Of a DNA stretch of 64,000 bases, positions 34,793 to 43,396 are shown in pieces. Position 1 is the first letter of the stretch. Each line of letters opens with the position of its first letter. Location: the NCBI RefSeq assembly GCF_002556635.1, contig NZ_MWMO01000004.1:124001-188000 (forward strand), given 5' to 3'. The position numbers and the translations under genes are program-made. The notes below the pieces were generated by a model, which was given only the letters and a program-made list of their open reading frames with translations, was not told the DNA's origin and did not search any database. This DNA comes from Novosphingobium sp. PC22D. GTDB lineage: Bacteria; Pseudomonadota; Alphaproteobacteria; Sphingomonadales; Sphingomonadaceae.

Positions 34793-35901
34793 GCGAGGGT
34801 CAATCAGAGGACCCGAGCCGGCCCCATGTCGGCCCCGGCCCGACCGATATCGACGATCCGCTGATCCGCACCGAAGCGCGCAAGGCTTTCGTCTGGCTCG
34901 GCGTGGCCGCCGCGTTCGCGCTCGCCGTCCTGCTTTCGGGTTCGCTGCTGGTGATCTTCGGCGGGGTGGTCTTTGCCGCGCTGATCGACGGCGGCGCGCG
35001 CCTTCTGCGCCGTGTCCTTCCCATCGCTCGCGGCTGGCGCGTGGCGATCATACTCGTCGCCGCCGCGCTATTCCTGCTGTGGACGGCGCAATTCGCGGGC
35101 AACCAGATCGCGGTGCAGGCGGCGGCGCTGCCCTCCACGGTCGAAACCCAGTTCTTCAAGGGTCTCGCCTGGCTGCAGCAGCGCGGCTTCGACATCGAGG
35201 CCGACGACGTCCGGCGGCTTGCGCAAGAGGCGATGGGCGGGATCGGCCAGCTCACCCGGGCCGTGGGCGGGATCATCGGCGCCTTCACCACGATGTTCCT
35301 GATCCTGGTGCTCGGCATCTATTTCGCGCTCGAGCCTCGGCTCTACCGCAGGGGCGTGGCCTGGATGCTCCCCGCCGACCGGCGCGACTACTTCCGCGAG
35401 ACGACCGAGGAAATGGCCGGCGCCCTGCGCCGCCTCCTCGCCGGACGGCTGCTCGGCATGACCGTCGAAGGCATCGCGACCTGGCTGCTGCTCGAAATCT
35501 ATGGCGTGCCGATGGCCGCGCTGCTGGGCCTGATCACCGGCCTCCTCGCCTTCCTGCCCAACATCGGCGCGCCGATCTCGGGGGCGATCATGGTCATGGT
35601 CGGCTTTTCCGGCGGGGTCGACATGGGCATCTTCACGATCATCGTCTACGTCGTGGTGCAGACCGTCGACGGCTACGTGATCGTGCCGATGATCGCGCGC
35701 AAAACGGTCGACCTTCCGCCCGCGCTGGTGCTCGCCGCCCAGCTCATCATGGGCGTGCTGTTCGGCATTCTCGGCCTCGCGCTGGCCGATCCGCTGGTGG
35801 CGATGATCAAGGTCTGGCTCGAGCGCGAAGCCGCCCGCCACGAGAATGGCGGCGCCTCCGATGCGGATGGCCGGGACGACGAGGGCATGGAGACAGCCTG
35901 A
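34789..35901 (+). CDS. AI-2E (TqsA/PerM) family transporter
   Basis: This 370-residue inner-membrane protein has about seven to eight TM helices and the family segments GLITGLLAFLPNIGAPISG and QTVDGYVIVPMIARKTVDLPP. The ATG at 34789 is inside the lepB stop (ATGA); the frame from 34750 would overlap lepB more. Family members have been linked to AI-2 or sodium/proton exchange, but the substrate here cannot be told. The C-terminal tail is acidic. Confidence 0.88.
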   Translation: MSEGQSEDPSRPHVGPGPTDIDDPLIRTEARKAFVWLGVAAAFALAVLLSGSLLVIFGGVVFAALIDGGARLLRRVLPIARGWRVAIILVAAALFLLWTAQFAGNQIAVQAAALPSTVETQFFKGLAWLQQRGFDIEADDVRRLAQEAMGGIGQLTRAVGGIIGAFTTMFLILVLGIYFALEPRLYRRGVAWMLPADRRDYFRETTEEMAGALRRLLAGRLLGMTVEGIATWLLLEIYGVPMAALLGLITGLLAFLPNIGAPISGAIMVMVGFSGGVDMGIFTIIVYVVVQTVDGYVIVPMIARKTVDLPPALVLAAQLIMGVLFGILGLALADPLVAMIKVWLEREAARHENGGASDADGRDDEGMETA

Positions 35902-35905
35902 CATC

Positions 35906-37105
35906 ATGGCCCGCAAGTTCCTGTACGTCGTCGCCGGACTGACCGTGCTCGTGTTCGCCGTGCTGGTGGCGCTGCGGCTCTTCGCCGAGGATCTGACGCG
36001 ATTCGCCTTCGTCCCCGACGAGGCCTTCACCCAACCACCCCCCGCCGACCGGCCCGACTACGCCGAAGCGCGGTTCTGGATCGCGCGCCCCGGCCTGGAG
36101 AGCAACCCGGCGCAGTGGCGGCCGCGCCTGTCCGCCCCGAACGACGAGGCGAGCACGGCGCCCCAGAGCCCGGCCCCGGAAGCGCAGCAACCGGACGCGC
36201 TCGAACCGCTACCCGTGAGCGTGTTCTTCGTTCACCCCACAAGCTTCATTTCGCGCGACGCGTGGAACGGGCCGATCGACGAGCCGACCGCCCGCACGCG
36301 CGCCGAGCTGTTCGTTCGCGGGATGGGCAGTCCGTTCGGGCAGGCCGCGCATTTCTGGGCGCCGCGCTATCGCCAGGCGACGATCGGCGCCTTCCTCACC
36401 GACGACCCGCGCGCGATGATGGCGCTCGATCTCGCCTATGCCGACGTGCTCGCCGCGTTCGACACGTTCGTGAGGGAAACGCCCCCCGACGAGCCGATCG
36501 TGCTCGCCGGCCACAGCCAGGGCGCCTTCATCCTGCGCCGCCTGCTCAAGGACCGCGTCGCCGGCCAGCCGCTCGCCGATCGCGTGGCCGCCGCCTACGT
36601 CATCGGATGGCCGGTCTCGATCACGCACGATCTGCCCGCGATGGGCCTGCCCGCCTGCGAGCGGGCCGACGACACCGGCTGCATCGTGAGCTGGCTCAGC
36701 TTCGCCGATCCCGCCGAGACCGACATGCTGCGCGAAGCCTATTCCGCCAAGCCCGGGCTCGACGGCAAGCCGGTCGGCACGAGCCCGTTTGTCTGCGTGA
36801 ACCCGATCAGTGGCGTGCGCAACGGCAGCGCCGAGGCGGCACGCAATCTCGGCACGCTGGTGCCCGATTTCGAAACCGAGCCGATGGCGATGGATGCCGA
36901 ACTGGTGGCAGGCGTCGTGCCCGCGCGGTGCGAGCGCGACGACCTGCTCCACATCGGCGATCCGCCCGATCTCGACCTCGGTCCCTACGTCCTGCCGGGC
37001 AACAACTACCACCTCTACGATATCCCGCTGTTCTGGGCTAACCTGCGCGAGGATTTCAGGCGGAGAATGGCGGCTTGGGAGGCAAGGACCGGGACCCCGC
37101 GGTGA
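35906..37105 (+). CDS. DUF3089 alpha/beta-hydrolase, membrane-anchored
   Basis: This 399-residue protein has an N-terminal TM anchor (residues about 4-25) and a Pro/Ala-rich stretch near residue 85. A lipase-like alpha/beta hydrolase domain follows with nucleophile motif LAGHSQGAFILRRLL and the family segment FFVHPTSFISRDAWN. It starts 4 nt after the previous stop. DUF3089 genes often flank ruvX in sphingomonads. The natural ester or lipid substrate is unknown. Confidence 0.88.
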   Translation: MARKFLYVVAGLTVLVFAVLVALRLFAEDLTRFAFVPDEAFTQPPPADRPDYAEARFWIARPGLESNPAQWRPRLSAPNDEASTAPQSPAPEAQQPDALEPLPVSVFFVHPTSFISRDAWNGPIDEPTARTRAELFVRGMGSPFGQAAHFWAPRYRQATIGAFLTDDPRAMMALDLAYADVLAAFDTFVRETPPDEPIVLAGHSQGAFILRRLLKDRVAGQPLADRVAAAYVIGWPVSITHDLPAMGLPACERADDTGCIVSWLSFADPAETDMLREAYSAKPGLDGKPVGTSPFVCVNPISGVRNGSAEAARNLGTLVPDFETEPMAMDAELVAGVVPARCERDDLLHIGDPPDLDLGPYVLPGNNYHLYDIPLFWANLREDFRRRMAAWEARTGTPR

Positions 37106-37578
37106 CAGCGCTCGTCACCACCGGCGCGCTCGAATTTCGCGAGGCGCTGCCCTCGGGCGGCGCGTTGATGGCGCTCGATCTCGGCACCCAGACGATCGGC
37201 ACCGCCTTCTGCGACGCCGGGTGGCGCTTCGCCTCGCCGGGAAAGACGCTCAGGCGCGGCAAGTTCGGCGCCGACAAGGCCCTGCTTTCGGCCCTCGCGC
37301 AAGAGCGCGGCGTGCACGGGATCGTGATCGGCCTGCCGCTCAACATGGACGGCTCGGAAGGACCGCGTTCGCAATCGAGCCGGGCCTATGCGCGCAATCT
37401 CTCGGCGCTCGGCCTGCCGATCCTGCTGTGGGACGAACGCTGGTCGACCACCAGCGCCGAGCGCGGCCTGATCGACCAGGACATGAGCCGGGCCAAGCGC
37501 GCCGGACGGATCGATTCGGCCGCCGCCGCGGTGATCCTGCAGGCAGCGATCGACGCGCTCGCGGGCAGCGCGTTCTAG
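37102..37578 (+). CDS. ruvX: Putative Holliday junction resolvase / pre-16S rRNA nuclease YqgF
   Basis: This 158-residue RNase H-like protein has ALDLGTQTIGTAFCD (first catalytic Asp), IVIGLPLNMDGSEGPRS, and DERWSTTSAE with a further acidic residue plus the C-terminal SAAAAVILQ. YqgF/RuvX processes the 16S rRNA 5' end in E. coli. The GTG at 37102 overlaps the DUF3089 stop by 4 nt; the true start could be internal. It ends the eight-gene chain and its stop overlaps the convergent gene end at 37575. Confidence 0.92.
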   Translation: MTALVTTGALEFREALPSGGALMALDLGTQTIGTAFCDAGWRFASPGKTLRRGKFGADKALLSALAQERGVHGIVIGLPLNMDGSEGPRSQSSRAYARNLSALGLPILLWDERWSTTSAERGLIDQDMSRAKRAGRIDSAAAAVILQAAIDALAGSAF

Positions 37579-38483
37579 CCTTCGGCGAGCTGCCGCCGAT
37601 GCGCGGAGGCCTCCTTCGCGACGAGCCGGGCGCCGCTCGCCTCTGCCTTGCGCCACAAGGCCTCGCATTCGGCGCGCGAGGCGATCGAGGCCAGCGCCTC
37701 GAAGGCATGAAGCCGCATCCGGTCGCTGGGATGCGAGGCGGCGAAACGCTCGGCAAGGTCCTTCGCCTCCTCGCCGCCCAGCCCGACCGCGATGCGCAGG
37801 AAGGCCTCGCTCGCGCCGGGGTTGAGGATTTGCGAGACCGTGCCCTTCTCAACATCGAAGGCGTATTGATCGAACCACGCCACCGACGGATCGACGTGCA
37901 TCAGGTTTAGCGAGACCGACAGCGAATCGGCAGGCCACTGGACATGCACGTCGCGGTGCGCGCGGTAGTGCAGGACATGACCGGGATCGAGCCGGGAGCG
38001 GCCGGTGAAGCGCAAGCCGACCGGCTCGCCGCGCCACCCCGAAACGTCAGCGAACTCATACTCGTAGGCCTCGCTCCAGTAGCCCGGACCGAAATAGCCC
38101 AGAGTGAGGAAATCGAAGTTGTGATCGTGCGCGAGTCCGTAGGTGAAGCTCGCATTGCCGCTCGCGAGCAGCATCTGTTCGCGCTCGCTCGGCCAGATCG
38201 CAGCGCGTAGCATGAAGCCAGCCTCGGAGCGTCGCGCGAGCGGGATCACTTGCGGACCATATCCGCCATCCTCATCGCCCTCGCGGCCCGCCGTCGCCAG
38301 CCGCGCGATCAGGATATCGCCGAGAAACGCCCGGTTCGCCCCCAGACGCCGCAGCCAGCCGGCCGCGTGAAGCAGGCTGTGCTCCTCACGCGGGTCGAAG
38401 CCCGACGCGCTCAGGGCATCGACACAGGCCTCGAGCGAGGCTACCGCCCCGTCCCCCTGCCCCGCCTCGACTATGCGCGGCAC
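37575..38483 (-). CDS. Uncharacterised protein of the peptide cassette, cupin-like histidine pattern
   Basis: This 302-residue protein has an N-terminal helical part (residues 1-115) followed by a beta-rich core. The core has His119-Asp-His121 in YGLAHDHNFDFLTL, then GPGYWSEAYEYE, and later His172, His176 and His180 in HYRAHRDVHVQW. This His-x-His then His spacing suggests a metal-binding jelly-roll (cupin/oxygenase type). The last 90 residues (LRIAVGLGGEEAKDLAERF onward) are HEAT-like helices. It starts at GTG inside the preceding gene (13-nt overlap). Function unknown; no homologue recognised. Confidence 0.75.
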   Translation of the reverse strand: MPRIVEAGQGDGAVASLEACVDALSASGFDPREEHSLLHAAGWLRRLGANRAFLGDILIARLATAGREGDEDGGYGPQVIPLARRSEAGFMLRAAIWPSEREQMLLASGNASFTYGLAHDHNFDFLTLGYFGPGYWSEAYEYEFADVSGWRGEPVGLRFTGRSRLDPGHVLHYRAHRDVHVQWPADSLSVSLNLMHVDPSVAWFDQYAFDVEKGTVSQILNPGASEAFLRIAVGLGGEEAKDLAERFAASHPSDRMRLHAFEALASIASRAECEALWRKAEASGARLVAKEASAHRRQLAEG

Positions 38484-39439
38484 GACACGAGGTCCGCCAG
38501 CCCGGAGTGCGCCGCGAGCAAGTCGTCGCGCAGCGCGGCGGCCAGTCCGGCGATCGGATCGTCGGCGCGCGCGGCAATCTCGCACAGCGTGTCGAGGCCC
38601 GCCCGCGTGTCGAGCGCGATCGCCTCGCGTGCCGCGCGCCAGCGCAGCGGGGCGCTGCCGGGTCCGCGCGCGATTGCGGTGATCGCCGGAACCGCGTCCT
38701 GGCGGTCCATCGCGCGCAGCAGCGTCATCGTGAGCAGGGCACTGCTCTCGGCGGCGCTGGCGCTGGTGCGACGCACCGGAGCGCCATTCGCCAGCCGCAG
38801 CTCGTCCGTCGGCTCGGCGCCGCACCGGCGTTGCAGCCTGAGCAGCACGAGACAGCCGTCGATGCCGGTCAGACGAAGCGCCGTCTCGCGTCCGTCGCGA
38901 ACGACGACATCGCCGCAGGCCAGCGTGCGCGGGCTGCGGCTGAGCGCGCCGCCCGATCCATCCCCGCGAGGTCTCGAGACGATTTCCGCGCGCGCCGTTC
39001 CAGCGAGCACGCGATCCCAGGTCTCGATGTCGGGAAATGCGACGCTCACCGCGGTGTCGGCAACGGGAGCGGCCTCGCAAGCCACCAGCGTCAGACTCAC
39101 CGTTCCGGTGCGCGCAAGCAGGAGCGTGGAGCGGCGGCCATTGGTGAAGTGCCGCAGAGCCACGTGCCCCAGCGGCTGATCCGAAAGCGCCGCGCCGATC
39201 GCGGCGGCAAAGTCCGCGGCGAATTGCCGCGAGGGCCCCGGCTCGGCGCCGAACAGCTCGGCGAGGGCGGGCAGGCGCTCCACGGCGGCGCCCCCGGTCA
39301 GTTCTCCCATCGCGGCGATGACGCGCGCAACCTGCGGCCGTGCGCGCCAGGTCCGCACCGCCTCGCGCATCCCGGCCTGGATCGTGCGCGACAGGTCCGG
39401 ATCGCGCCGAAGCGCGGCGATCTCCGGCCTCACCTGCAT
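38471..39439 (-). CDS. Uncharacterised protein of the peptide cassette (paralogue lacking the histidines)
   Basis: This 322-residue protein has the same layout as its neighbour: helical N-terminus, beta-rich middle (residues about 90-220) and helical C-terminus with AITAIARGPGSAPLRWRAA. That resembles the C-terminal helices of the 302-residue protein. The central HxH and later histidines are absent, so it may be a non-catalytic partner or a recognition subunit. It begins 12 nt after the short peptide gene and overlaps the next gene by 13 nt. I do not recognise a family. Confidence 0.72.
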   Translation of the reverse strand: MQVRPEIAALRRDPDLSRTIQAGMREAVRTWRARPQVARVIAAMGELTGGAAVERLPALAELFGAEPGPSRQFAADFAAAIGAALSDQPLGHVALRHFTNGRRSTLLLARTGTVSLTLVACEAAPVADTAVSVAFPDIETWDRVLAGTARAEIVSRPRGDGSGGALSRSPRTLACGDVVVRDGRETALRLTGIDGCLVLLRLQRRCGAEPTDELRLANGAPVRRTSASAAESSALLTMTLLRAMDRQDAVPAITAIARGPGSAPLRWRAAREAIALDTRAGLDTLCEIAARADDPIAGLAAALRDDLLAAHSGLADLVSCRA

Positions 39440-39451
39440 GCGGCCGGCCGC

Positions 39452-39598
39452 TCAGGCGATATTGTAGAGGAAAGTCATCAGGATGATGAGTGAATCGTCC
39501 GATCCGCTCGCGTCCGCCGTCTCGGACGAACTGCCATAGAGCGCGATCGGAAGATCGTCGTCGGGCAAGGTCGAAATATCGATACGCGGAATGGTCAT
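39452..39598 (-). CDS. 48-residue peptide, possible precursor
   Basis: The peptide has a start like a leader (MTIPRIDISTLPDDDLPIAL), then a Ser/Asp/Glu-rich middle (YGSSSETADASGSDD) and a hydrophobic end (SLIILMTFLYNIA). There is no Cys and no double-glycine cleavage site. The ATG at 39598 has only a weak GGGA site. The gene is first in a three-gene minus-strand unit with two related uncharacterised proteins. The leader-plus-core layout suggests a modified-peptide precursor, but no modifying enzyme of a known RiPP class is present. Confidence 0.6.
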   Translation of the reverse strand: MTIPRIDISTLPDDDLPIALYGSSSETADASGSDDSLIILMTFLYNIA

Positions 39599-39618
39599 CT
39601 GTCGTCCCGGTGGCTTGA

Positions 39619-39637
39619 TGAGAACGCTATTCTCATA
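39619..39637. promoter_or_regulatory. 7-bp palindrome upstream of the peptide gene
   Basis: ATGAGAA and TTCTCAT flank CGCTA, 20 bp upstream of the peptide start, in an AT-rich 90-bp stretch that probably also holds the promoter. The spacing does not fit a 7-1-7 Fur box. It may be an operator. Confidence 0.45.
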
Positions 39638-39663
39638 AGGCCTTTCCCCTAAGTTCCAGAATC

Positions 39664-40479
39664 CTATTCCGTTAAAACATTGTAATCGGAACCGGGGCAT
39701 CGCAGTACGACGCTCAATCCCTCGGACACGACGACTTGGGCGCCGCTCGCGATTACTTCGCGGCGAGCGTCCGCACGCGCGCGATGAAGCACGGCAAGCG
39801 GCACATCCGGTTCATGGACGATCCGGTCGGCGCTGCCGAGCAGGCGCGCCTCGCGCAGGGTCAGGTCTTCCGGATCTTCGCTGCGCAGGACGATCTCGAC
39901 CAGCGTGCCGGTGCCGCCCGTGTCCGCGGTCTCGACCCAGCTCTCGACGCGCGTCGCGCTTCGCTCCGACAGCGGATCGAGCGCGCCACCCTCGCCCAGC
40001 GCCGCGTCGAGCGCGCGCCGCCGGTCACCCGCGTCGGGCCAGCGCGCGCGCAGCCGCGTCCTCGCCGCATGGAGCGCCTCGGCGAGCCGCCCCAGCGAAT
40101 GCGGCAGCAGCGCTTCGAGACGCAGCCGCAACGCCTTCGCCAGCCCCGCCGAGGCCCCGCCGGTCCCGATCGCCACCAACACCGGCGAGCGGTCGAGGAT
40201 CGAAGGCACGGTGAAGTCGCATAGCTGGGGCCGGTCGGCCGCGTTGACCAGCAGCCCGGCGCGGCGCAGCCGGATTGCGTCCGCCTGCGCCCTCGCATCG
40301 TCCTCATGCGCGATGAAGGCGATCCGCGCGCCCTTGTCGATGCCTGCCTCGATCTCGTCGATCACCACCGCGCCGGCGCGTTCGACCAACCGCCGCTTGG
40401 CCTCGGCCGCGTCCCCCGCACCCAGCACGATCACCGGCTGCCCGGTGATACGGTGGAACAGGGGCAGCGCGCCTAGCAA
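39664..40479 (-). CDS. Siroheme synthase N-terminal (precorrin-2 dehydrogenase type) with a fragment of a methyltransferase domain
   Basis: This 271-residue protein has the CysG/Met8-type Rossmann start (LFHRITGQPVIVLGAGDAAEAKRR) and VNAADRPQLCDFTVPSIL, used to oxidise precorrin-2 and insert iron. The last 65 residues (DPEDLTLREARLLGSADRIVHEP) match only the start of the uroporphyrinogen-III methyltransferase domain, so that domain is truncated. The TTG at 40479 follows the lysA stop by 4 nt, with GGAG upstream. Methylation must come from a separate CobA. Confidence 0.8.
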   Translation of the reverse strand: MLGALPLFHRITGQPVIVLGAGDAAEAKRRLVERAGAVVIDEIEAGIDKGARIAFIAHEDDARAQADAIRLRRAGLLVNAADRPQLCDFTVPSILDRSPVLVAIGTGGASAGLAKALRLRLEALLPHSLGRLAEALHAARTRLRARWPDAGDRRRALDAALGEGGALDPLSERSATRVESWVETADTGGTGTLVEIVLRSEDPEDLTLREARLLGSADRIVHEPDVPLAVLHRARADARREVIASGAQVVVSEGLSVVLRCPGSDYNVLTE

Positions 40480-40483
40480 GCGC

Positions 40484-41743
40484 TCACTCCAGCCATTCGG
40501 GCACGCGCTCGGTGGCGAGGATCGCGGCGGGCTCGATCCGCTCGGCGACGACCGACCACTTGTCGCCGTCGACCATGACCTCGGGCACCAGCGGGCGGCT
40601 GTTGTAAGTGTTCGCCATCGTCGCGCCATAGGCACCGGCGGTGCGAAACACCGCGAGATCGCCCGCCTTCACCGCGTCGATCTCGCGGCCCATCGCGAAG
40701 GTATCCGAACTCTCGCAGATCGGGCCCACGACATTGGCGATCATCGTTTCGCCAGTCGGCGTCACGGCGGCGAAATCGTGCCAGGCATCGTACATCGCCG
40801 GACGGGCGAGATCGTTCATCGCCGCGTCGACGACGACGAAGGGATTGATCGCGCCGGGCTTGACCCGGATCACTTCGGTGACGAGCACGCCCGAATTGCC
40901 CGAGATCACGCGGCCCGGCTCGAACATGACGGTCACGCCCCAATCGCGCGCGACGCTCGCCACCATCGCCCCGTATTCGGCGGGGCCCGGAAGGGACTCG
41001 CCGCTGCGATAGGGCACGCCGAGCCCGCCGCCGAGATCCATGTGCGTGACCTCGAGACCCTGCGAGCGCAGGCTCTCCATCAGCGCGCCCATCTTGAGGA
41101 AGGCCTGCCGCGAAGGCTCGAGATCGCCGATCTGACTGCCGATGTGCACCGCAAGGCCACGCATCTCGAGCCCGTCGAGCGCGCAGAGCCGCGCATAGAT
41201 CGCGGGCGCCGCGTCGTAGGCGACGCCGAACTTGTTCTCGGCCTTGCCGGTCGAGATCTTGGCATGGGTCCTGGCGTCGACATCGGGATTGACCCGCAGC
41301 GTCGCCACCGCCCTGACCCCGCGCGCCGCGGCGAGAGCGGCAAGCTCGACGCCTTCCTCCTCGCTCTCGAGGTTGAACTGTCCGAGGCCCGCGTCGAGCG
41401 CCTCGGTCATCTCGCGCGCGGTCTTGCCGACGCCCGAAAAGACGATGTCGCTGCCCGCGATCCCCGCCGCGAGCGCGCGGTGCATCTCGCCCGCCGAAAC
41501 CACGTCGGCGCCATAGCCCTCGCGCGCCAGCACGCGCAGCACCGCAAGGTTCGGGTTCGACTTGACCGCGAAGGCGAGGTGGATGCTGGGAAGGCCCGAA
41601 AGCGCTTCGCGGAACACGCGGGCGTGACGTTCGAGCGTGGCCCGCGAATAGACGTAGACCGGCGTGCCGACCGCTTCGGCGATCGCGGCAAGCGAGACAT
41701 TCTCGGCGTGGAGCACGCCGTCCTTGAGCTGAAAGTAATCCAT
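40484..41743 (-). CDS. lysA: Diaminopimelate decarboxylase
   Basis: This 419-residue PLP enzyme converts meso-diaminopimelate to lysine. It starts with MDYFQLKDGVLHAENVSLAA and the PLP-lysine region HLAFAVKSNPNLAVLR. HIGSQIGDLEP, DLGGGLGVPY and EPGRVISGNSG follow, then the active-site segment near the C-terminus (GPICESSDTFA). It is full length. It is downstream of lptM and argH. Confidence 0.98.
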   Translation of the reverse strand: MDYFQLKDGVLHAENVSLAAIAEAVGTPVYVYSRATLERHARVFREALSGLPSIHLAFAVKSNPNLAVLRVLAREGYGADVVSAGEMHRALAAGIAGSDIVFSGVGKTAREMTEALDAGLGQFNLESEEEGVELAALAAARGVRAVATLRVNPDVDARTHAKISTGKAENKFGVAYDAAPAIYARLCALDGLEMRGLAVHIGSQIGDLEPSRQAFLKMGALMESLRSQGLEVTHMDLGGGLGVPYRSGESLPGPAEYGAMVASVARDWGVTVMFEPGRVISGNSGVLVTEVIRVKPGAINPFVVVDAAMNDLARPAMYDAWHDFAAVTPTGETMIANVVGPICESSDTFAMGREIDAVKAGDLAVFRTAGAYGATMANTYNSRPLVPEVMVDGDKWSVVAERIEPAAILATERVPEWLE

Positions 41744-41749
41744 GGGCCT

Positions 41750-42010
41750 CTAGCGGTTCGGCTCTTCGGGCGGCGGCAGATCGTAAGGATCGTCCTCGCG
41801 CTCTTCCGAGCGGGTGCGCAATTCGACGCTGCGCTCGGGCACCGCCTGCGTCGGCGGTTCGAGCAGCTCGCTTGCGGTGGGCTGCACTTCGCGGCCATAA
41901 GGCGCGGGCGGCAGGTCCTGCCCCGGCTTGAGCCCCAGCGAGGATTTCGTGCCGCAGGCGGCCAGCGGCAGGACGAGCAACAGAAGCAGGATCTTGCGCA
42001 AGTCGCTCAC
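41750..42010 (-). CDS. lptM: LptM (YifL/LppL-like) lipoprotein
   Basis: This 86-residue lipoprotein has the signal [19 protein letters not shown] with lipobox LAAC. The CGxKxxLxLKPG start resembles LptM, which helps LptD mature, and small lipoproteins of this type sit before lysA or dapF in many proteobacteria. A Pro/Glu-rich tail follows. It starts at GTG overlapping the argH stop by 4 nt. Confidence 0.82.
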   Translation of the reverse strand: MSDLRKILLLLLVLPLAACGTKSSLGLKPGQDLPPAPYGREVQPTASELLEPPTQAVPERSVELRTRSEEREDDPYDLPPPEEPNR

Positions 42011-43380
42011 TCCATACCCAGAGCCGTGCGCGCCTCGGCGACGCGCTGGCGGACCTGCCCGGGCGCGGTGCCGCCGTGCGAGTTGCGCGCGGCGACCGAC
42101 GCCTCGACCGAGAGCGCGGAGAATACGCGTTCGTCGATGCGGCTGTCGATGGCCTTGAGATCATCGAGCGGCAACCGGTCGAGCGCCACGCCGCGCTCCT
42201 CGGCGAGCTTCACCGCCGCGCCGGTGATGTGGTGCGCCTCGCGGAACGGGATGTCGCCCTCGCGCACCAGCCAGTCGGCAAGGTCGGTCGCGGTGGCATA
42301 GCCCAGCTCGGCCGCCTGGCGCATGCGATCGGTGCGAAAGCGCGTGTCCGCGACCATCCCGGTCATCGCCGCAATCGAGAGCGCGAGCAGCCCCGCCGCC
42401 TCGAACACCGGCGGCTTGTCGTCCTGCATGTCCTTCGAATAGGCGAGCGGCAGGCCCTTCATGGTCATCATCAGGCTCACGAGGCAGCCGCTGATCCGCC
42501 CGGCATGGCCGCGCACCAGCTCGGCCGCGTCGGGGTTCTTCTTCTGCGGCATGATCGAGCTGCCGGTCGAGAGCGTGTCGGGCAGCGCGGCGAAGCCGAA
42601 AGGCTGGCTCGCCCAGATGATGAACTCCTCGGCGAGCCGCGAGAGGTGCAGCGCGCACTGGCTGGCGGCCATGAGGTAGTCGAGCGCGAAGTCACGGTCG
42701 GAGACCGAATCGAGGCTGTTCGCGGTCGGCCCGTCGAACCCGAGCGCCTGCGCGGTCATCTCGCGGTCGATCGGAAAGCCCGTCCCGGCAAGCGCGGCCG
42801 AGCCGAGCGGGCAGCGGTTGAGCCGCGCGCGCGCGTCGGAAAAGCGCGAGCGGTCGCGCGCGGCCATCTCGTAATAGGCCATGAGGTGGTGGCCGAGCGT
42901 CACCGGCTGCGCGGTCTGGAGATGGGTGAAGCCGGGCATGATGCTCTCGACGTGCTCGCCCGCGCGGCTTACCAGCTCCCTTTGGAGCGCGGCGAGCCCG
43001 GCGTCGGCCTGGTCGATCGCGTCGCGGACCCACAGGCGGAAGTCGGTCGCCACCTGGTCGTTGCGGCTGCGCGCGGTGTGGAGCCGCCCCGCCGCCGGGC
43101 CGATCAGTTCGGCGAGGCGCGATTCGGTCGTCATGTGGATGTCCTCGAGGTTCCAGTCCTCGGGCACCCCGTCCGCCTCGTATTCGGCGGCGACCGCATC
43201 GAGCCCCCGCTCGATCGTCACCGCGTCGTCGGACGAGACGATCCCCATCGCGCCGAGCATCGCGACATGCGCCTTGCTCGCGGCGATGTCCTGCCGCCAG
43301 AGCGCCTTGTCGAAGGGGATCGAGGCATTTATCTCGCGCATGATCGCCGAGGGCCCCTCGGCGAACCGCCCGCCCCACAT
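42007..43380 (-). CDS. argH: Argininosuccinate lyase
   Basis: This 457-residue lyase makes arginine and fumarate from argininosuccinate. It begins [20 protein letters not shown], and has [18 protein letters not shown], the catalytic serine loop [19 protein letters not shown] and the [16 protein letters not shown] segment. The ATG at 43380 is the family start; the frame from further up is not used. It is first in the argH-lptM-lysA-siroheme unit and is only 16 bp from the divergent TlpA-type gene start. Confidence 0.97.
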   Translation of the reverse strand: MWGGRFAEGPSAIMREINASIPFDKALWRQDIAASKAHVAMLGAMGIVSSDDAVTIERGLDAVAAEYEADGVPEDWNLEDIHMTTESRLAELIGPAAGRLHTARSRNDQVATDFRLWVRDAIDQADAGLAALQRELVSRAGEHVESIMPGFTHLQTAQPVTLGHHLMAYYEMAARDRSRFSDARARLNRCPLGSAALAGTGFPIDREMTAQALGFDGPTANSLDSVSDRDFALDYLMAASQCALHLSRLAEEFIIWASQPFGFAALPDTLSTGSSIMPQKKNPDAAELVRGHAGRISGCLVSLMMTMKGLPLAYSKDMQDDKPPVFEAAGLLALSIAAMTGMVADTRFRTDRMRQAAELGYATATDLADWLVREGDIPFREAHHITGAAVKLAEERGVALDRLPLDDLKAIDSRIDERVFSALSVEASVAARNSHGGTAPGQVRQRVAEARTALGME

Positions 43381-43396
43381 CTGATTGGAGCCTGCC

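Noticed and set aside
37575..39598. Lasso peptide, lanthipeptide or graspetide cluster
   Set aside because: No B/C/D lasso proteins, LanM/LanB, or ATP-grasp enzyme is present, and the peptide lacks Cys, so none of these classes fits.
39619..39637. Fur box upstream of the peptide gene
   Set aside because: The half-sites resemble Fur sites, but the spacer is 5 nt instead of the 3 nt between six-base arms in a 7-1-7 box, and no iron-related gene is adjacent. It is kept only as an unassigned palindrome.
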